64,000 bases of DNA from Collinsella sp. AF33-16 (lineage in GTDB: Bacteria; Actinomycetota; Coriobacteriia; Coriobacteriales; Coriobacteriaceae), in contig NZ_QRQC01000013.1 of assembly GCF_003475325.1 (NCBI RefSeq), positions 13,377 to 77,376 of the forward strand. Direction: 5' to 3'. Of this stretch, positions 36,092 through 44,633 are shown piece after piece. The position numbers were made by a program, and so were the translations under genes. Position 1 is the first letter of the stretch. Every line of letters starts with the position of its first letter. The notes under the pieces are model-generated. The model made no database searches. It worked only from the letters and a program-made list of their open reading frames with translations, and was not told where the DNA came from.

Positions 36092-38962
36092 TCACGCTCC
36101 CTGTGCGGCGAGCGCTGCGGTCAGGACGATGCCGGCAATCTTGGCCGCCTTGACGTCGTGTTTGTCGTAATCCTCCAAGGCCACCGAGATGGCGACCATG
36201 GGTGAATCGTAAGGTGCAAAGCCAACGAACATCGAGTTGACGTTGGTGCCGCCGGTCTCGGCCGAGCCGGTCTTGCCGGCGACCTTGACGCCGGGGACCT
36301 GGGCATCGGTGCCGGTACCGGACTGGACGACGGCGAGCATGGCCTGCTTGACCTGGTCGGCCGTGGCGGAGCTGACGGCCTGACCCAGCGAGCGGGACTG
36401 CGTGGTCTTGACCACAGTTCCGTCCGGGGCGAGTACCTGGGCTACAAAGTACGGGTCCATGACCACGCCACTGTTAGCGATGGCGGCGGCAATCACGGCG
36501 TTTTGCATGACGGTGGTCTGCGGGCCGGGCGTGTGGTCCATGCCGACAGGCTGGCCGGCGCCGGCCCAAGCGGTCTCCCACTCGGTCATGAGCGACGGGT
36601 CTGCCATGATGGAGGCCGCGGAGGTCAGGTCCTGGCCGAGCTTTTGGCCGTAGCCAAAGGCGTTGGCAAACTGCACGAGCGTGTTTGCGCCAACTTCGTT
36701 TGCCACCTGGCCAAAGACGACGTTGGAGGACACGGCAAAGGCCTGCTGCAGGCTGATGGTGCCGTAGCTCTCGTTGGCATAGTTGGTGACCGGTGCGTTG
36801 CCGATGTCCATGGAGCCGGGCGCTTGGTAGGTGCTGGTAAGGCTGGCGGTACCGGTCTCGAGTGCCGCGGAAAGCGTAACGACCTTAAACGTGGAGCCCG
36901 GCGTGTACAGCGCGTCCATGGCGCGATTGTACATAGAGCCGTCCTCGCCGCCGCCCGCTTGCAGCAGGGCGTCGATGTTGGTGTTGTCATAGGTGGGCGA
37001 GCTGGCGCATGCGAGCACCGCACCGGTACGCGGGTCGATGACCACTACAGCGCCCTTAAAGCCCTTGAGCGCCTGCTCGGCCGCCGTCTGGATACGCGAG
37101 TCGATGGTGAGCTTGGCGGTGTTGCCCGGCTGGGTCTGGCCCGCGAGCGACGCGATGGCGTTGTTCCAGCTGGAGTAATCCTTGGAGCCGGTGAGCGTGT
37201 CGTTCATGACGCTCTCGATGGCAGTGGTGCCATACTGCTGGCTCACGTAGCCAACCACGTGCGCTGCCAGGTTGCCGTTGGGGTAGGAGCGTACGTAGGT
37301 GCCGTCCTCCTGCTGCAGCGACTCGGCCAGCGTCACGCCGTCGGACGTGATGATGGAGCCGCGCTGGATGTACTTGGAGCGGGCGATGGTGTGGTTGTTG
37401 GTCGGCATGTCCTGATAGTCCTTGGCCTTGATGACCTGGACATAGGTGAGGTTGCCGATAAGGATGGCGAACAACGCCGTAAAGGCGAGCACCGCACGGG
37501 TTAGACGGTTGGCGAGCGCAACGCGGCCGAGCACGCCGGATTCAGGCGTGTCGAGCAGGCGACGGCGCATGCGCGAGCCGACGGAATGGCTGCCGCTGCC
37601 GTAGGAAGACGAGGCGGCAAAGCGCGTGCCCGTCGGGGCGGCGGCAGATGCGACCTGATCATCGGTGATGGCGGTCATGGTGCCGGTGCCGGTGAGCTCG
37701 GCCTCGCGTCCGGTCGCCTCGTCACCGGCGCGCAGCAGGAGCGCGACGATGATAAAGCTCGCCAGCAGCGAGGAGCCGCCCTGGCTCATAAAGGGCAGGG
37801 TGACGCCGGTCAGCGGGATCAGGCGGGTTACGCCGCCAACGATCAAAAAGGCCTGGAAGCTGATGGCGGCCGTAAGGCCCGTGGCACTAAAGGCTGCGAG
37901 GTCGGATTTAGCGCGGGCGGCCGTGGTGAGGCCACGCACGGCAAAGAGCATAAACAGGATGAGCACGGCGCCGCCGCCCAAAAGACCCATCTCCTCGCCG
38001 ATGGCCGAGAAGATAAAGTCGGACTCGACGACAGGGATGTTGTTGGCCATGCCGTTGCCGATGCCAACACCGACCAGGCCGCCATCGGCAAGCGAGAAGA
38101 GCGACTGGACGATCTGGTAGCCCTGGCCCTGGGCGTCCTTAAACGGATCGACCCAAACCTGGAAACGCACCTGAACGTGAGACAGGAACTTGTAGGCGCC
38201 CACGGCTCCAACGGCTAAGAGCGCAAGGCCGATAACGACATACGAGAATCGTCCCGTGGCAACGTAGAGCATCAGCAAGAAGATGGTGTAGAACAGCACG
38301 GCCGAACCCAGATCGCGTTCGAAGACGACGACGAGCAGGCACACACCCCACACGGCAAACAGCGGCAGCAGCAGTCGCAGGCGAGGGATCTTAAAGCCCA
38401 GGATCTTGCGGTTGGAGATGGAGAGCAGCTCGCGGTTCTCGGCCAGGTACCCGGCCAGGAACAGCACGATAAAGACCTTGGCGAACTCGCCGGGCTGGAT
38501 GGTAAAGCCCGCGATGCGAATCCAGAGCTTGGAGCCCGAGATCGTGGTGCCGATAAAGATGGGCAGCATCAGCAGGATGATGCCGATAATGCCAAAGGTG
38601 TACTTGTAGCGCATGACCACGTCGAGGTTTTTGACCAGTGCGAGCGTTCCCACCATCAGGGCCACCGAGACAAACAGGATGATGAGCTGTGAGATCGCGA
38701 GAGCGGGGGCGAGACGCGTCACGAACGTGATGCCGATGCCCGAAAGCACAAAGACAATGGGCAGGATGGCGGGGTCGGCACCGGGCGCCAAGATGCGCAC
38801 GGCAATGTGGGCCGCGGCAAAGGCGGCAAAGAGGCCGATCGGTACGGCGAGCGTCTCAAAGGAGATGGCAGCGCCCGCGGTGAGGACGTACATCGCATAC
38901 AGCAGGATGACGGGGAACGCCGAGGCGATGAGCAAGAGCAGCTCGGTGTTGCGGCGACTCAT
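36092..38962 (-). CDS. Fused SEDS glycosyltransferase (FtsW/RodA) and penicillin-binding protein
   Basis: One continuous 956-aa frame. Residues about 1-420 are a multi-pass SEDS protein ('GSKLWIRIAGFTIQPGEFAKV', 'FERDLGSAVLFYTIF', 'SDFIFSAIGEEMGLLG', 'MSQGGSSLLASFI'), the peptidoglycan polymerase. After a cytosolic linker and another membrane helix (about 490-510) comes a PBP dimerisation region and a transpeptidase with 'PGSTFK' (catalytic Ser about 686), 'SSN' and 'KTG' (about 896). In most actinobacteria rodA and pbpA are separate neighbours; here they are one gene. ATG 38962 has AGAAAGGGAG upstream. Confidence 0.93.
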   Translation of the reverse strand: MSRRNTELLLLIASAFPVILLYAMYVLTAGAAISFETLAVPIGLFAAFAAAHIAVRILAPGADPAILPIVFVLSGIGITFVTRLAPALAISQLIILFVSVALMVGTLALVKNLDVVMRYKYTFGIIGIILLMLPIFIGTTISGSKLWIRIAGFTIQPGEFAKVFIVLFLAGYLAENRELLSISNRKILGFKIPRLRLLLPLFAVWGVCLLVVVFERDLGSAVLFYTIFLLMLYVATGRFSYVVIGLALLAVGAVGAYKFLSHVQVRFQVWVDPFKDAQGQGYQIVQSLFSLADGGLVGVGIGNGMANNIPVVESDFIFSAIGEEMGLLGGGAVLILFMLFAVRGLTTAARAKSDLAAFSATGLTAAISFQAFLIVGGVTRLIPLTGVTLPFMSQGGSSLLASFIIVALLLRAGDEATGREAELTGTGTMTAITDDQVASAAAPTGTRFAASSSYGSGSHSVGSRMRRRLLDTPESGVLGRVALANRLTRAVLAFTALFAILIGNLTYVQVIKAKDYQDMPTNNHTIARSKYIQRGSIITSDGVTLAESLQQEDGTYVRSYPNGNLAAHVVGYVSQQYGTTAIESVMNDTLTGSKDYSSWNNAIASLAGQTQPGNTAKLTIDSRIQTAAEQALKGFKGAVVVIDPRTGAVLACASSPTYDNTNIDALLQAGGGEDGSMYNRAMDALYTPGSTFKVVTLSAALETGTASLTSTYQAPGSMDIGNAPVTNYANESYGTISLQQAFAVSSNVVFGQVANEVGANTLVQFANAFGYGQKLGQDLTSAASIMADPSLMTEWETAWAGAGQPVGMDHTPGPQTTVMQNAVIAAAIANSGVVMDPYFVAQVLAPDGTVVKTTQSRSLGQAVSSATADQVKQAMLAVVQSGTGTDAQVPGVKVAGKTGSAETGGTNVNSMFVGFAPYDSPMVAISVALEDYDKHDVKAAKIAGIVLTAALAAQGA

Positions 38963-38978
38963 AAGCGGCACTCCCTTT

Positions 38979-40913
38979 CTAATTCTTATCGGAGGCTTCG
39001 GCCTCGGCGGACTGTTCGGCGGTTTTCTCGGAATCTGATTCGGAGGTCGATCCCTGATTGGTGTTGTCGCGAATCGTTTGCGCGTCGATCACCTGGCGGG
39101 TCTGCTCCTCGTCGATCTGGTGGCGGTACTTGGATATCGTGTCCTGCGCATCGTCGACACTTGTTTGCGGAATACCCGCCTTGAGGCGGTTTTGCGTGTC
39201 TTCGGGCAGGTCGGACAGCTTGATGCTGGTTTCGCTTTCGAGCCAGTGGAGCTTGAGTCCAAGCGGCTTGCCGGGCAGGCCGCGCCAGACGGCGACATTG
39301 CCCTGGTAGGTACCCAGGTAGTACGAGCCGGTGACACCCGTGTAGGCCCAGATGCCAGCTGCCAGCACAAAGACGAGGGCCAGGATGGCGGCGATAGTAA
39401 TGTTGCGGCGACGCACGCGCTGCGCCTCGCGCATAACGCCATCGTCAACCAGGTCAACGACTACTACGGTCACGTTGTCGTGGCCGCCGGCGGCAAGCGC
39501 TGCGTCCACTAGGTTATCGACGCAGATTTGCGCGGTTGAGGACTGCGTGGCGATGTTCTCGATATCGCTATCGGGAATCATGCTCGAAAGGCCGTCGGAG
39601 CACAGGATCAGGCGGTCGCCTTCCTCGATATGCAGAGTGAAGTGGTCGGCATACATGGCGGGGTCCGAGCCCAGCGCGCGGGTGATGACCGAACGGTTGG
39701 GGTGGACGCGAGCCTCGTCTGCCGTAATCTCGCCGGCGTCCACGAGTTCTTCCACATAGGAGTGGTCGCGGGTCACGCGGATGAGCGTGCCCTCGTGGAG
39801 CAGGTAGGCGCGCGAGTCGCCCACGTGGGCGATGGCGAGCGTGTCGTTTTCGATATAGGCGCAAGTGGCTGTGCAACCCATGCCGGGCTTGCCCAGGCCG
39901 TTCAGGGCCGCCTCGATTACGGCGGCGTTGGCTGCCTCGACGGCTGCGGCCAGGCGTGCTGCGTCGGCGGACTGCGGGGCCGTCTTGGCAATAGTCTCGA
40001 CGGCGATGGAAGAGGCTACCTCGCCGGCGGCGTGACCACCCATGCCGTCGCATACGCAAAAGAGCGGCGACTGCACCAGGTAGGAATCCTCATTGTGCGG
40101 GCGTACGCAGCCAACGTCAGAGCGGGCGCCCCACATGAGTTGCGTGGTGGTGCCGGCATCATAGGTCGAGTCGGTCTCGATGCGCTCCTCGGTCAGGGGC
40201 TCAAAGCTCATGGTCGAGCCGGGGTCTTTGAGCTTGGCCTCAACGGCGGCAACGTCGATCTCGGCTGTGTCACCGGGAGAGACGGTGTCGGTCTCGGCGT
40301 TTGATTCGGAATCGCCGGCGTCCGGGGAGCCGGGCTCCTCGGACGCGCGGGCGGTCGACTCGTCGTCTTGCGGGCTGACGTCTATAGGCTCGGGCGTCGC
40401 AAAGTGCGACGGCGCGGGCGTGCTTTGCGACTGGGCGGCGGGCTCGGCCACGGCATCGGACTCGCTTGCGGGCGCAGGCTGCGGGGTCTTGGGCGCAGGG
40501 CCGTCCTCGGGGGATGGCCCCGCCTCGGGCGCCGGCGTAGACACGGGCGCAACTTCGGATGCCGGGGCTATGGGAAACGCCGGCGCGGCGGGCTCGGGTG
40601 CCGCAAACACCGCAGCGCTCTCGTTGATTGCCGCGGCGACGGGCTCTGCAAAGTGAGCTGGCGCCGAGGTTGCTTCGGGCGCTGTGGGCTGTTCCGCGGC
40701 ATGTGCGCCGATGGGCGCCGCTACGGCATCCTCTTTGTCCTCGTTATCGGCGAGATCCGAAATATCATGCGTTACATGCGAAAGAGGCAGGGAGAACACG
40801 GTGTCCTCGGGTTCCACGGGTGCGGAGCCCGCCGGAGCGGCGTGGGCCGGCGCAGCTGTGGCGGCAGCCGGTGCCTCGGTCATAGTCGCGGACTTGTTCT
40901 CCTCGTCGATCAT
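38979..40913 (-). CDS. PP2C-family Ser/Thr phosphatase (PstP/Stp) with long disordered N-terminus
   Basis: A 644-aa protein. Residues 1-255 are Ala/Pro/Glu-rich, probably disordered and absent from typical PstP. The PP2C domain (about 259-495) has 'RSDVGCVRPHNEDS', 'VCDGMGGHAAGE', 'AHVGDSRAYLL', 'LILCSDGLSSM' and 'GGHDNVTVVVVD', which are the metal-binding acids. Then come one membrane helix (about 506-526) and an extracellular tail. It reverses PknB-type phosphorylation. Its start overlaps the fhaB stop (ATGA) and it ends 17 bp before the SEDS-PBP start. Confidence 0.93.
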   Translation of the reverse strand: MIDEENKSATMTEAPAAATAAPAHAAPAGSAPVEPEDTVFSLPLSHVTHDISDLADNEDKEDAVAAPIGAHAAEQPTAPEATSAPAHFAEPVAAAINESAAVFAAPEPAAPAFPIAPASEVAPVSTPAPEAGPSPEDGPAPKTPQPAPASESDAVAEPAAQSQSTPAPSHFATPEPIDVSPQDDESTARASEEPGSPDAGDSESNAETDTVSPGDTAEIDVAAVEAKLKDPGSTMSFEPLTEERIETDSTYDAGTTTQLMWGARSDVGCVRPHNEDSYLVQSPLFCVCDGMGGHAAGEVASSIAVETIAKTAPQSADAARLAAAVEAANAAVIEAALNGLGKPGMGCTATCAYIENDTLAIAHVGDSRAYLLHEGTLIRVTRDHSYVEELVDAGEITADEARVHPNRSVITRALGSDPAMYADHFTLHIEEGDRLILCSDGLSSMIPDSDIENIATQSSTAQICVDNLVDAALAAGGHDNVTVVVVDLVDDGVMREAQRVRRRNITIAAILALVFVLAAGIWAYTGVTGSYYLGTYQGNVAVWRGLPGKPLGLKLHWLESETSIKLSDLPEDTQNRLKAGIPQTSVDDAQDTISKYRHQIDEEQTRQVIDAQTIRDNTNQGSTSESDSEKTAEQSAEAEASDKN

Positions 40914-41326
40914 CGACGGTTCACCTTCATGACCACGTCGCCGATCTGGACTTCGTCGCCCTCGCGCAGCGTTGCGGGCTCCACGAGCTGGCGGCCGTTG
41001 ACGAGCGTGCCGTTAAGCGAGTTGAGGTCCTCGATGATGAGCGCCGGGCCCTGCAGCGAAAAGCGCGCATGCGAGGCCGAGACGAATGGTTCGTTGATGC
41101 AGATGTCCGAAGATGGCGAGCGACCGACGATGACGGGGCCGAGCATATCTACGTGGATGCCGCGGATACCGCGCGGACCCTTGTCCACATCGATCGTCCA
41201 GATAGCCGAGTCGCGGCGCTGTCCGCGCACAAGCCCCACGCCGGTCTTCATGACGGCGAACAGGAAGATATAGAGCAGGGCGACCAGGACGATGCGGCCT
41301 GCAAAAAGGACGATATCGATGTTCAT
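40910..41326 (-). CDS. fhaB: FHA-domain protein FhaB (FipA-like)
   Basis: A 138-aa protein. The N-terminal membrane helix (about 5-27) is followed by a cytosolic FHA domain with 'VIVGRSPSSDICINEPFVSASHARF' (in part) and 'IIEDLNSLNGTLVNGRQL', the phosphothreonine-binding residues G-R-S, S-H and N-G. In actinobacteria it docks phosphorylated division proteins. It overlaps the phosphatase gene by 4 bp. Confidence 0.93.
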   Translation of the reverse strand: MNIDIVLFAGRIVLVALLYIFLFAVMKTGVGLVRGQRRDSAIWTIDVDKGPRGIRGIHVDMLGPVIVGRSPSSDICINEPFVSASHARFSLQGPALIIEDLNSLNGTLVNGRQLVEPATLREGDEVQIGDVVMKVNRR

Positions 41327-41332
41327 AAGCGA

Positions 41333-42346
41333 CTATCCCCTAAATTCAAAGGTGCTCAGGCCAAATGTCAGCAGATCGCCGTTGCGCAGCGGGCAGCGCG
41401 TAATGCGGCGGTTGTTGACGAGTGTGCCGTTGGTGGAATTGAGGTCCTCGATCGACCAATCCGAGCCCGTAAAGGTGAGCTGGGCGTGGCGGCGCGACAC
41501 GTTGGGGTCGCGCAGGGCAATGTCGGAAACTGAGCGCTCGCGACCGATGGTCACCTGTGCGGAGGTGATGCTATGGCTCTCGCCGCTCACGACGTCGACG
41601 AGCTGGGCGAGCGGGCGCTGCGGGGCGCGAGTGCTCGCCATGTTGGAGGCGATGCCGGCTGCGGCGCCTAGGCCCACGGCGGCACCGGTCGCGGCGGCTC
41701 CGCCCATGCCGGCAAGCGCGTCGCGCGAGATGGTCTGCGGCACCGGGATGGGTGCGGCGGCGGGGTCGGGGACGCTAGGCGCGAAGGGGTCTGCCGTGGC
41801 AAGCGGGTCAGGAGTGGCGGCGCGAGGCGTCGGCTGCTGCTGGGGCATGGCGGCGGGGCGCTGCTGCTGCGGGGCAGCAAACTGCTGCTGGCCGGCGCGC
41901 GGGGCGCTGGCGGCACGGCTTACCGCGGAGTTGTTCTGGCCCAGGCCGTTTTGATAGGCGCGCTCTTCTTCGTACAGGCGGCCGAGCGTGGGGGCATCGA
42001 CGTTCTCGGCAAAGACCGAGAACTTGCCGGCGCGCAGCTGCGGATCGATCATAAAGCGCACGAGGGGCTCGCCGACAAAGACATAGCGGCGCTTTTCGGC
42101 CTGCGCCTTCACAAACTCGCGGACCTCGCGCGAAAGCTCGGGGTAGAACGGGGCGAGCATGGGATCGTCGTCGGCGGCGATCAGGATGGTATAGAGTGCC
42201 GGCGCCGTGTTGACGCCGTTAATCACCAGAGTCTGATCCTCCATGTCGCGAGCGGCCTGCTTGGCAAGCTTCTTAAAGGAGAACGGGGCACGGGTGGCAC
42301 CGAAGATGCCGGCCACGTGGTCCTCGAAGATGTTCAGGAAGTTCAC
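41333..42346 (-). CDS. fhaA: FHA-domain protein FhaA (DUF3662 + FHA)
   Basis: A 337-aa protein. The N-terminal DUF3662/FhaA_N domain (1-125, 'FEDHVAGIFGATRAPF', 'PALYTILIAADD') is followed by a Gln/Pro/Ala-rich linker (about 145-205) and a C-terminal FHA domain ('VTIGRERSVSDIALRDPNVSRRHAQL', in part, and 'IEDLNSTNGTLVNNRRI'). It binds phosphothreonines of the kinase partners. It overlaps the upstream kinase gene by 4 bp, and fhaB starts 7 bp after it. Confidence 0.94.
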   Translation of the reverse strand: MNFLNIFEDHVAGIFGATRAPFSFKKLAKQAARDMEDQTLVINGVNTAPALYTILIAADDDPMLAPFYPELSREVREFVKAQAEKRRYVFVGEPLVRFMIDPQLRAGKFSVFAENVDAPTLGRLYEEERAYQNGLGQNNSAVSRAASAPRAGQQQFAAPQQQRPAAMPQQQPTPRAATPDPLATADPFAPSVPDPAAAPIPVPQTISRDALAGMGGAAATGAAVGLGAAAGIASNMASTRAPQRPLAQLVDVVSGESHSITSAQVTIGRERSVSDIALRDPNVSRRHAQLTFTGSDWSIEDLNSTNGTLVNNRRITRCPLRNGDLLTFGLSTFEFRG

Positions 42347-44196
42347 GAAAGATCACTCTCCGTATAGGTTCTTTGGTATCCGAGCAAATATAGGCATATC
42401 CCAACGATTATAGAGGATAGGGTTCCCGCAACTGCCGCCTTGGCGGCGACCGCGGCTGCAAGGCTGGCAATTTCCATATGGTGTGCAAGACAGGATGCCG
42501 CTGCGCAGCCGATGCCGGTGACAGCGATGGCGGCGATGGCGGCAAGGTTTGAGCCCTGGTCAGCACGCTTGGCATGGGCATTGAGCAGCGCAGATGACGC
42601 CGCGGCAGTTGTCGCGACCAGCACAAAGGCAGCCCAAAGGAGCGGGTCTTCCAGCGCTGCGGCAACGTTACCGAGCCCCAGCACGCCTCCGGCTGAAAGC
42701 GCGACCGTGGCCAGACGGGCAAAAAGCACGCCCATGCCCGTTGCCGCGGCGGCGCTTGCCGGGCCGAGCCAAAATGACGCGACGCCGGCGGCGACCCCAG
42801 CTGCCAGGAAGGTATTGCCAGTCAGACAGCCGAGCGCGAGTGCACAGGTGAGCGCGGCGCTCGCGGCAGCCTCGGTGCGACCCCAGGCGATCCACCAACC
42901 GGACATGGCAGCGGCAAAGATCACCGCGACGGGCAACATCGACAGGATGCCCTGCGCCTGCATGGTGGCGTTTGCCATGAGCACCAAAAAGCCCACGGCC
43001 GAGATGGCCGAGCCAATCTGCGGTGCCAAGCCGGCTGCCGCGCCAATAGCGATAGCCGCGACGACCAACCCGGGAAGCGCCGCGACCCCGGCCGTTTGCA
43101 TCAGCAAAAAGCTAAAGGTGCCACACGTTAGCGCCGAGATAGCGCGCATGGTGTAGTCGCGCGCATGGCTCCAGCGCGTGCCCGCCCAGCCGAGTGCGGG
43201 GTCGACCTCGATGGCGTCGTCCTCGTAGTGCGACGGCTCGATATCGTTGAGCTCCTGCTCGTCATCCGAAAGCTCGCTAACCATTTGCTCCAGACTGCGA
43301 CGGCCCTCACGCACGCTGCCCAGACCGGCAAGGAGTTGGTCGCAAAATGCCTCGATGCTGTTGGGGCGGTCCTGCGGCATGGGGGAGAGCGCGCTCATGA
43401 GCGCGGCCTCGGCTCCCGGGGGAAAGTGTGGTATCAGCTCGCTGGGATAGGTGGCGCCGCCGATGATGCGGTCGAGCGAGTCGGCGGGCGTGGCCGCTAT
43501 AAAGGGAGCGCTGCCGCACAAGCCCTCATAGATAACGCAGGCAAGGGCAAAGACATCGGCGCGTTCGTCGACCGTGCCGGTCTCGATATCGAGCTGCTCG
43601 GGCGGCATGTAGCCGATGGTGCCGCCGCGCGAGCCGCCAAAGCCACCGGCGGACGACAGTCGCGCCATGCCAAAGTCGGTGAGCTTTACATTGCCCGAGT
43701 GGTCGATGAGCACGTTGGCGGGCTTAATGTCCAGGTGGAGTACGCCATTGCTGTGGGCGAAGGTGAGCGCCTGACCCAGGGCATCGGCAATGGCTGCGGC
43801 CTCGTCAAAGGTGAGCGAGTGGCCGTCCACGCGATGCAAAAACTCGGCCAACGACATACCGTCGACATACTCCATGACCAAGTAGGCATAGGCGGTGTCG
43901 TGCGTAAAGTCGATGACCTGCACGATATTGGGATGTTGAAGCATGGCGGCAGTGTGCGCCTCGCGCAGGACATCCATGATGTCGCTGGCGGGCATGCCGG
44001 CGCCGTTGATAAGGGGGATGCGCTTAATGGCGACGCGGCGGCGCAGGTGCGTGTCGCGGCAAATCTCGATGGAGCCAAAACCGCCGGTCGCAAGTGTCTC
44101 GAGCGGCTGGTACCGCTTGAGCAGCTCGCGAGAGCTGGTGCCCTCCAAAGGAACGTCCGGCGAGAACCGGGCGGTATGTTGCGAGAAAAGCGGCAT
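42343..44196 (-). CDS. Membrane Ser/Thr protein kinase with HLD instead of HRD
   Basis: A 617-aa protein. The kinase domain (about 30-285) has 'LATGGFGSIEI', Lys in 'VAIKRI', catalytic loop 'HLDIKPANVLI', 'DFGMARL' and 'GTIGYMPPEQ'. The usual Arg before the catalytic Asp is Leu, so activation-loop phosphorylation may be less needed. After an acidic linker the C-terminal half (about 355-610) is a block of about eight or more hydrophobic helices. The start ATG 44196 has AGGA upstream; a TTG two codons earlier is possible. First gene of the minus-strand operon. Confidence 0.88.
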   Translation of the reverse strand: MPLFSQHTARFSPDVPLEGTSSRELLKRYQPLETLATGGFGSIEICRDTHLRRRVAIKRIPLINGAGMPASDIMDVLREAHTAAMLQHPNIVQVIDFTHDTAYAYLVMEYVDGMSLAEFLHRVDGHSLTFDEAAAIADALGQALTFAHSNGVLHLDIKPANVLIDHSGNVKLTDFGMARLSSAGGFGGSRGGTIGYMPPEQLDIETGTVDERADVFALACVIYEGLCGSAPFIAATPADSLDRIIGGATYPSELIPHFPPGAEAALMSALSPMPQDRPNSIEAFCDQLLAGLGSVREGRRSLEQMVSELSDDEQELNDIEPSHYEDDAIEVDPALGWAGTRWSHARDYTMRAISALTCGTFSFLLMQTAGVAALPGLVVAAIAIGAAAGLAPQIGSAISAVGFLVLMANATMQAQGILSMLPVAVIFAAAMSGWWIAWGRTEAAASAALTCALALGCLTGNTFLAAGVAAGVASFWLGPASAAAATGMGVLFARLATVALSAGGVLGLGNVAAALEDPLLWAAFVLVATTAAASSALLNAHAKRADQGSNLAAIAAIAVTGIGCAAASCLAHHMEIASLAAAVAAKAAVAGTLSSIIVGICLYLLGYQRTYTESDLS

Positions 44197-44350
44197 GGCC
44201 AATCCTCGTGCGTTTAAAGTTCGTTTGCGAGCGGCGGGCGCGGGGCCGAGCCGTTCGCGGTGGCATAGATGCTGCTAGTGTAGCACGCTCGGGCAGATGG
44301 CGAGGAAACGGGGATGAGGTGGTCCGATCGATTCGGGCCGTTTCGGCTCG

Positions 44351-44492
44351 TTCGGAAAGCGCACCCCAGTTTTCAGCCAAATAATGGGATGCGCCTTCCA
44401 AATGGGGTGGGCTGCGGAAACTGCATCCCAGAATATTGCCCTGGAACGGGATGCGCTTTCCGAACCGGCGTCTAAAAGGAAACCGCATCCCG
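44351..44492. repeat. GGAAACTGC-type palindromic repeat cluster, locus 2
   Basis: Five half-sites related to GGAAACTGCATCCC alternate in orientation and form at least two hairpins (44353-44398 and about 44415-44461), plus a lone half-site (about 44477-44491). Same family as 6853-7030. It fills the divergent region between the kinase gene and the LuxR-type gene. A TATAAT at 44609-44614 is a possible promoter for the latter. Confidence 0.7.
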
Positions 44493-44633
44493 CTTTGATG
44501 TGGGGACTGCGAACAAAAGCCGGACCGTGATCTGGCGCGGATTGGAGTTCGCCTGAATCATTGATGCTGGCTGGTGTGAGAACAGAGATAAACGAGCGGC
44601 TCGAGCGATATAATGACACGCTATGGAGGCCAT

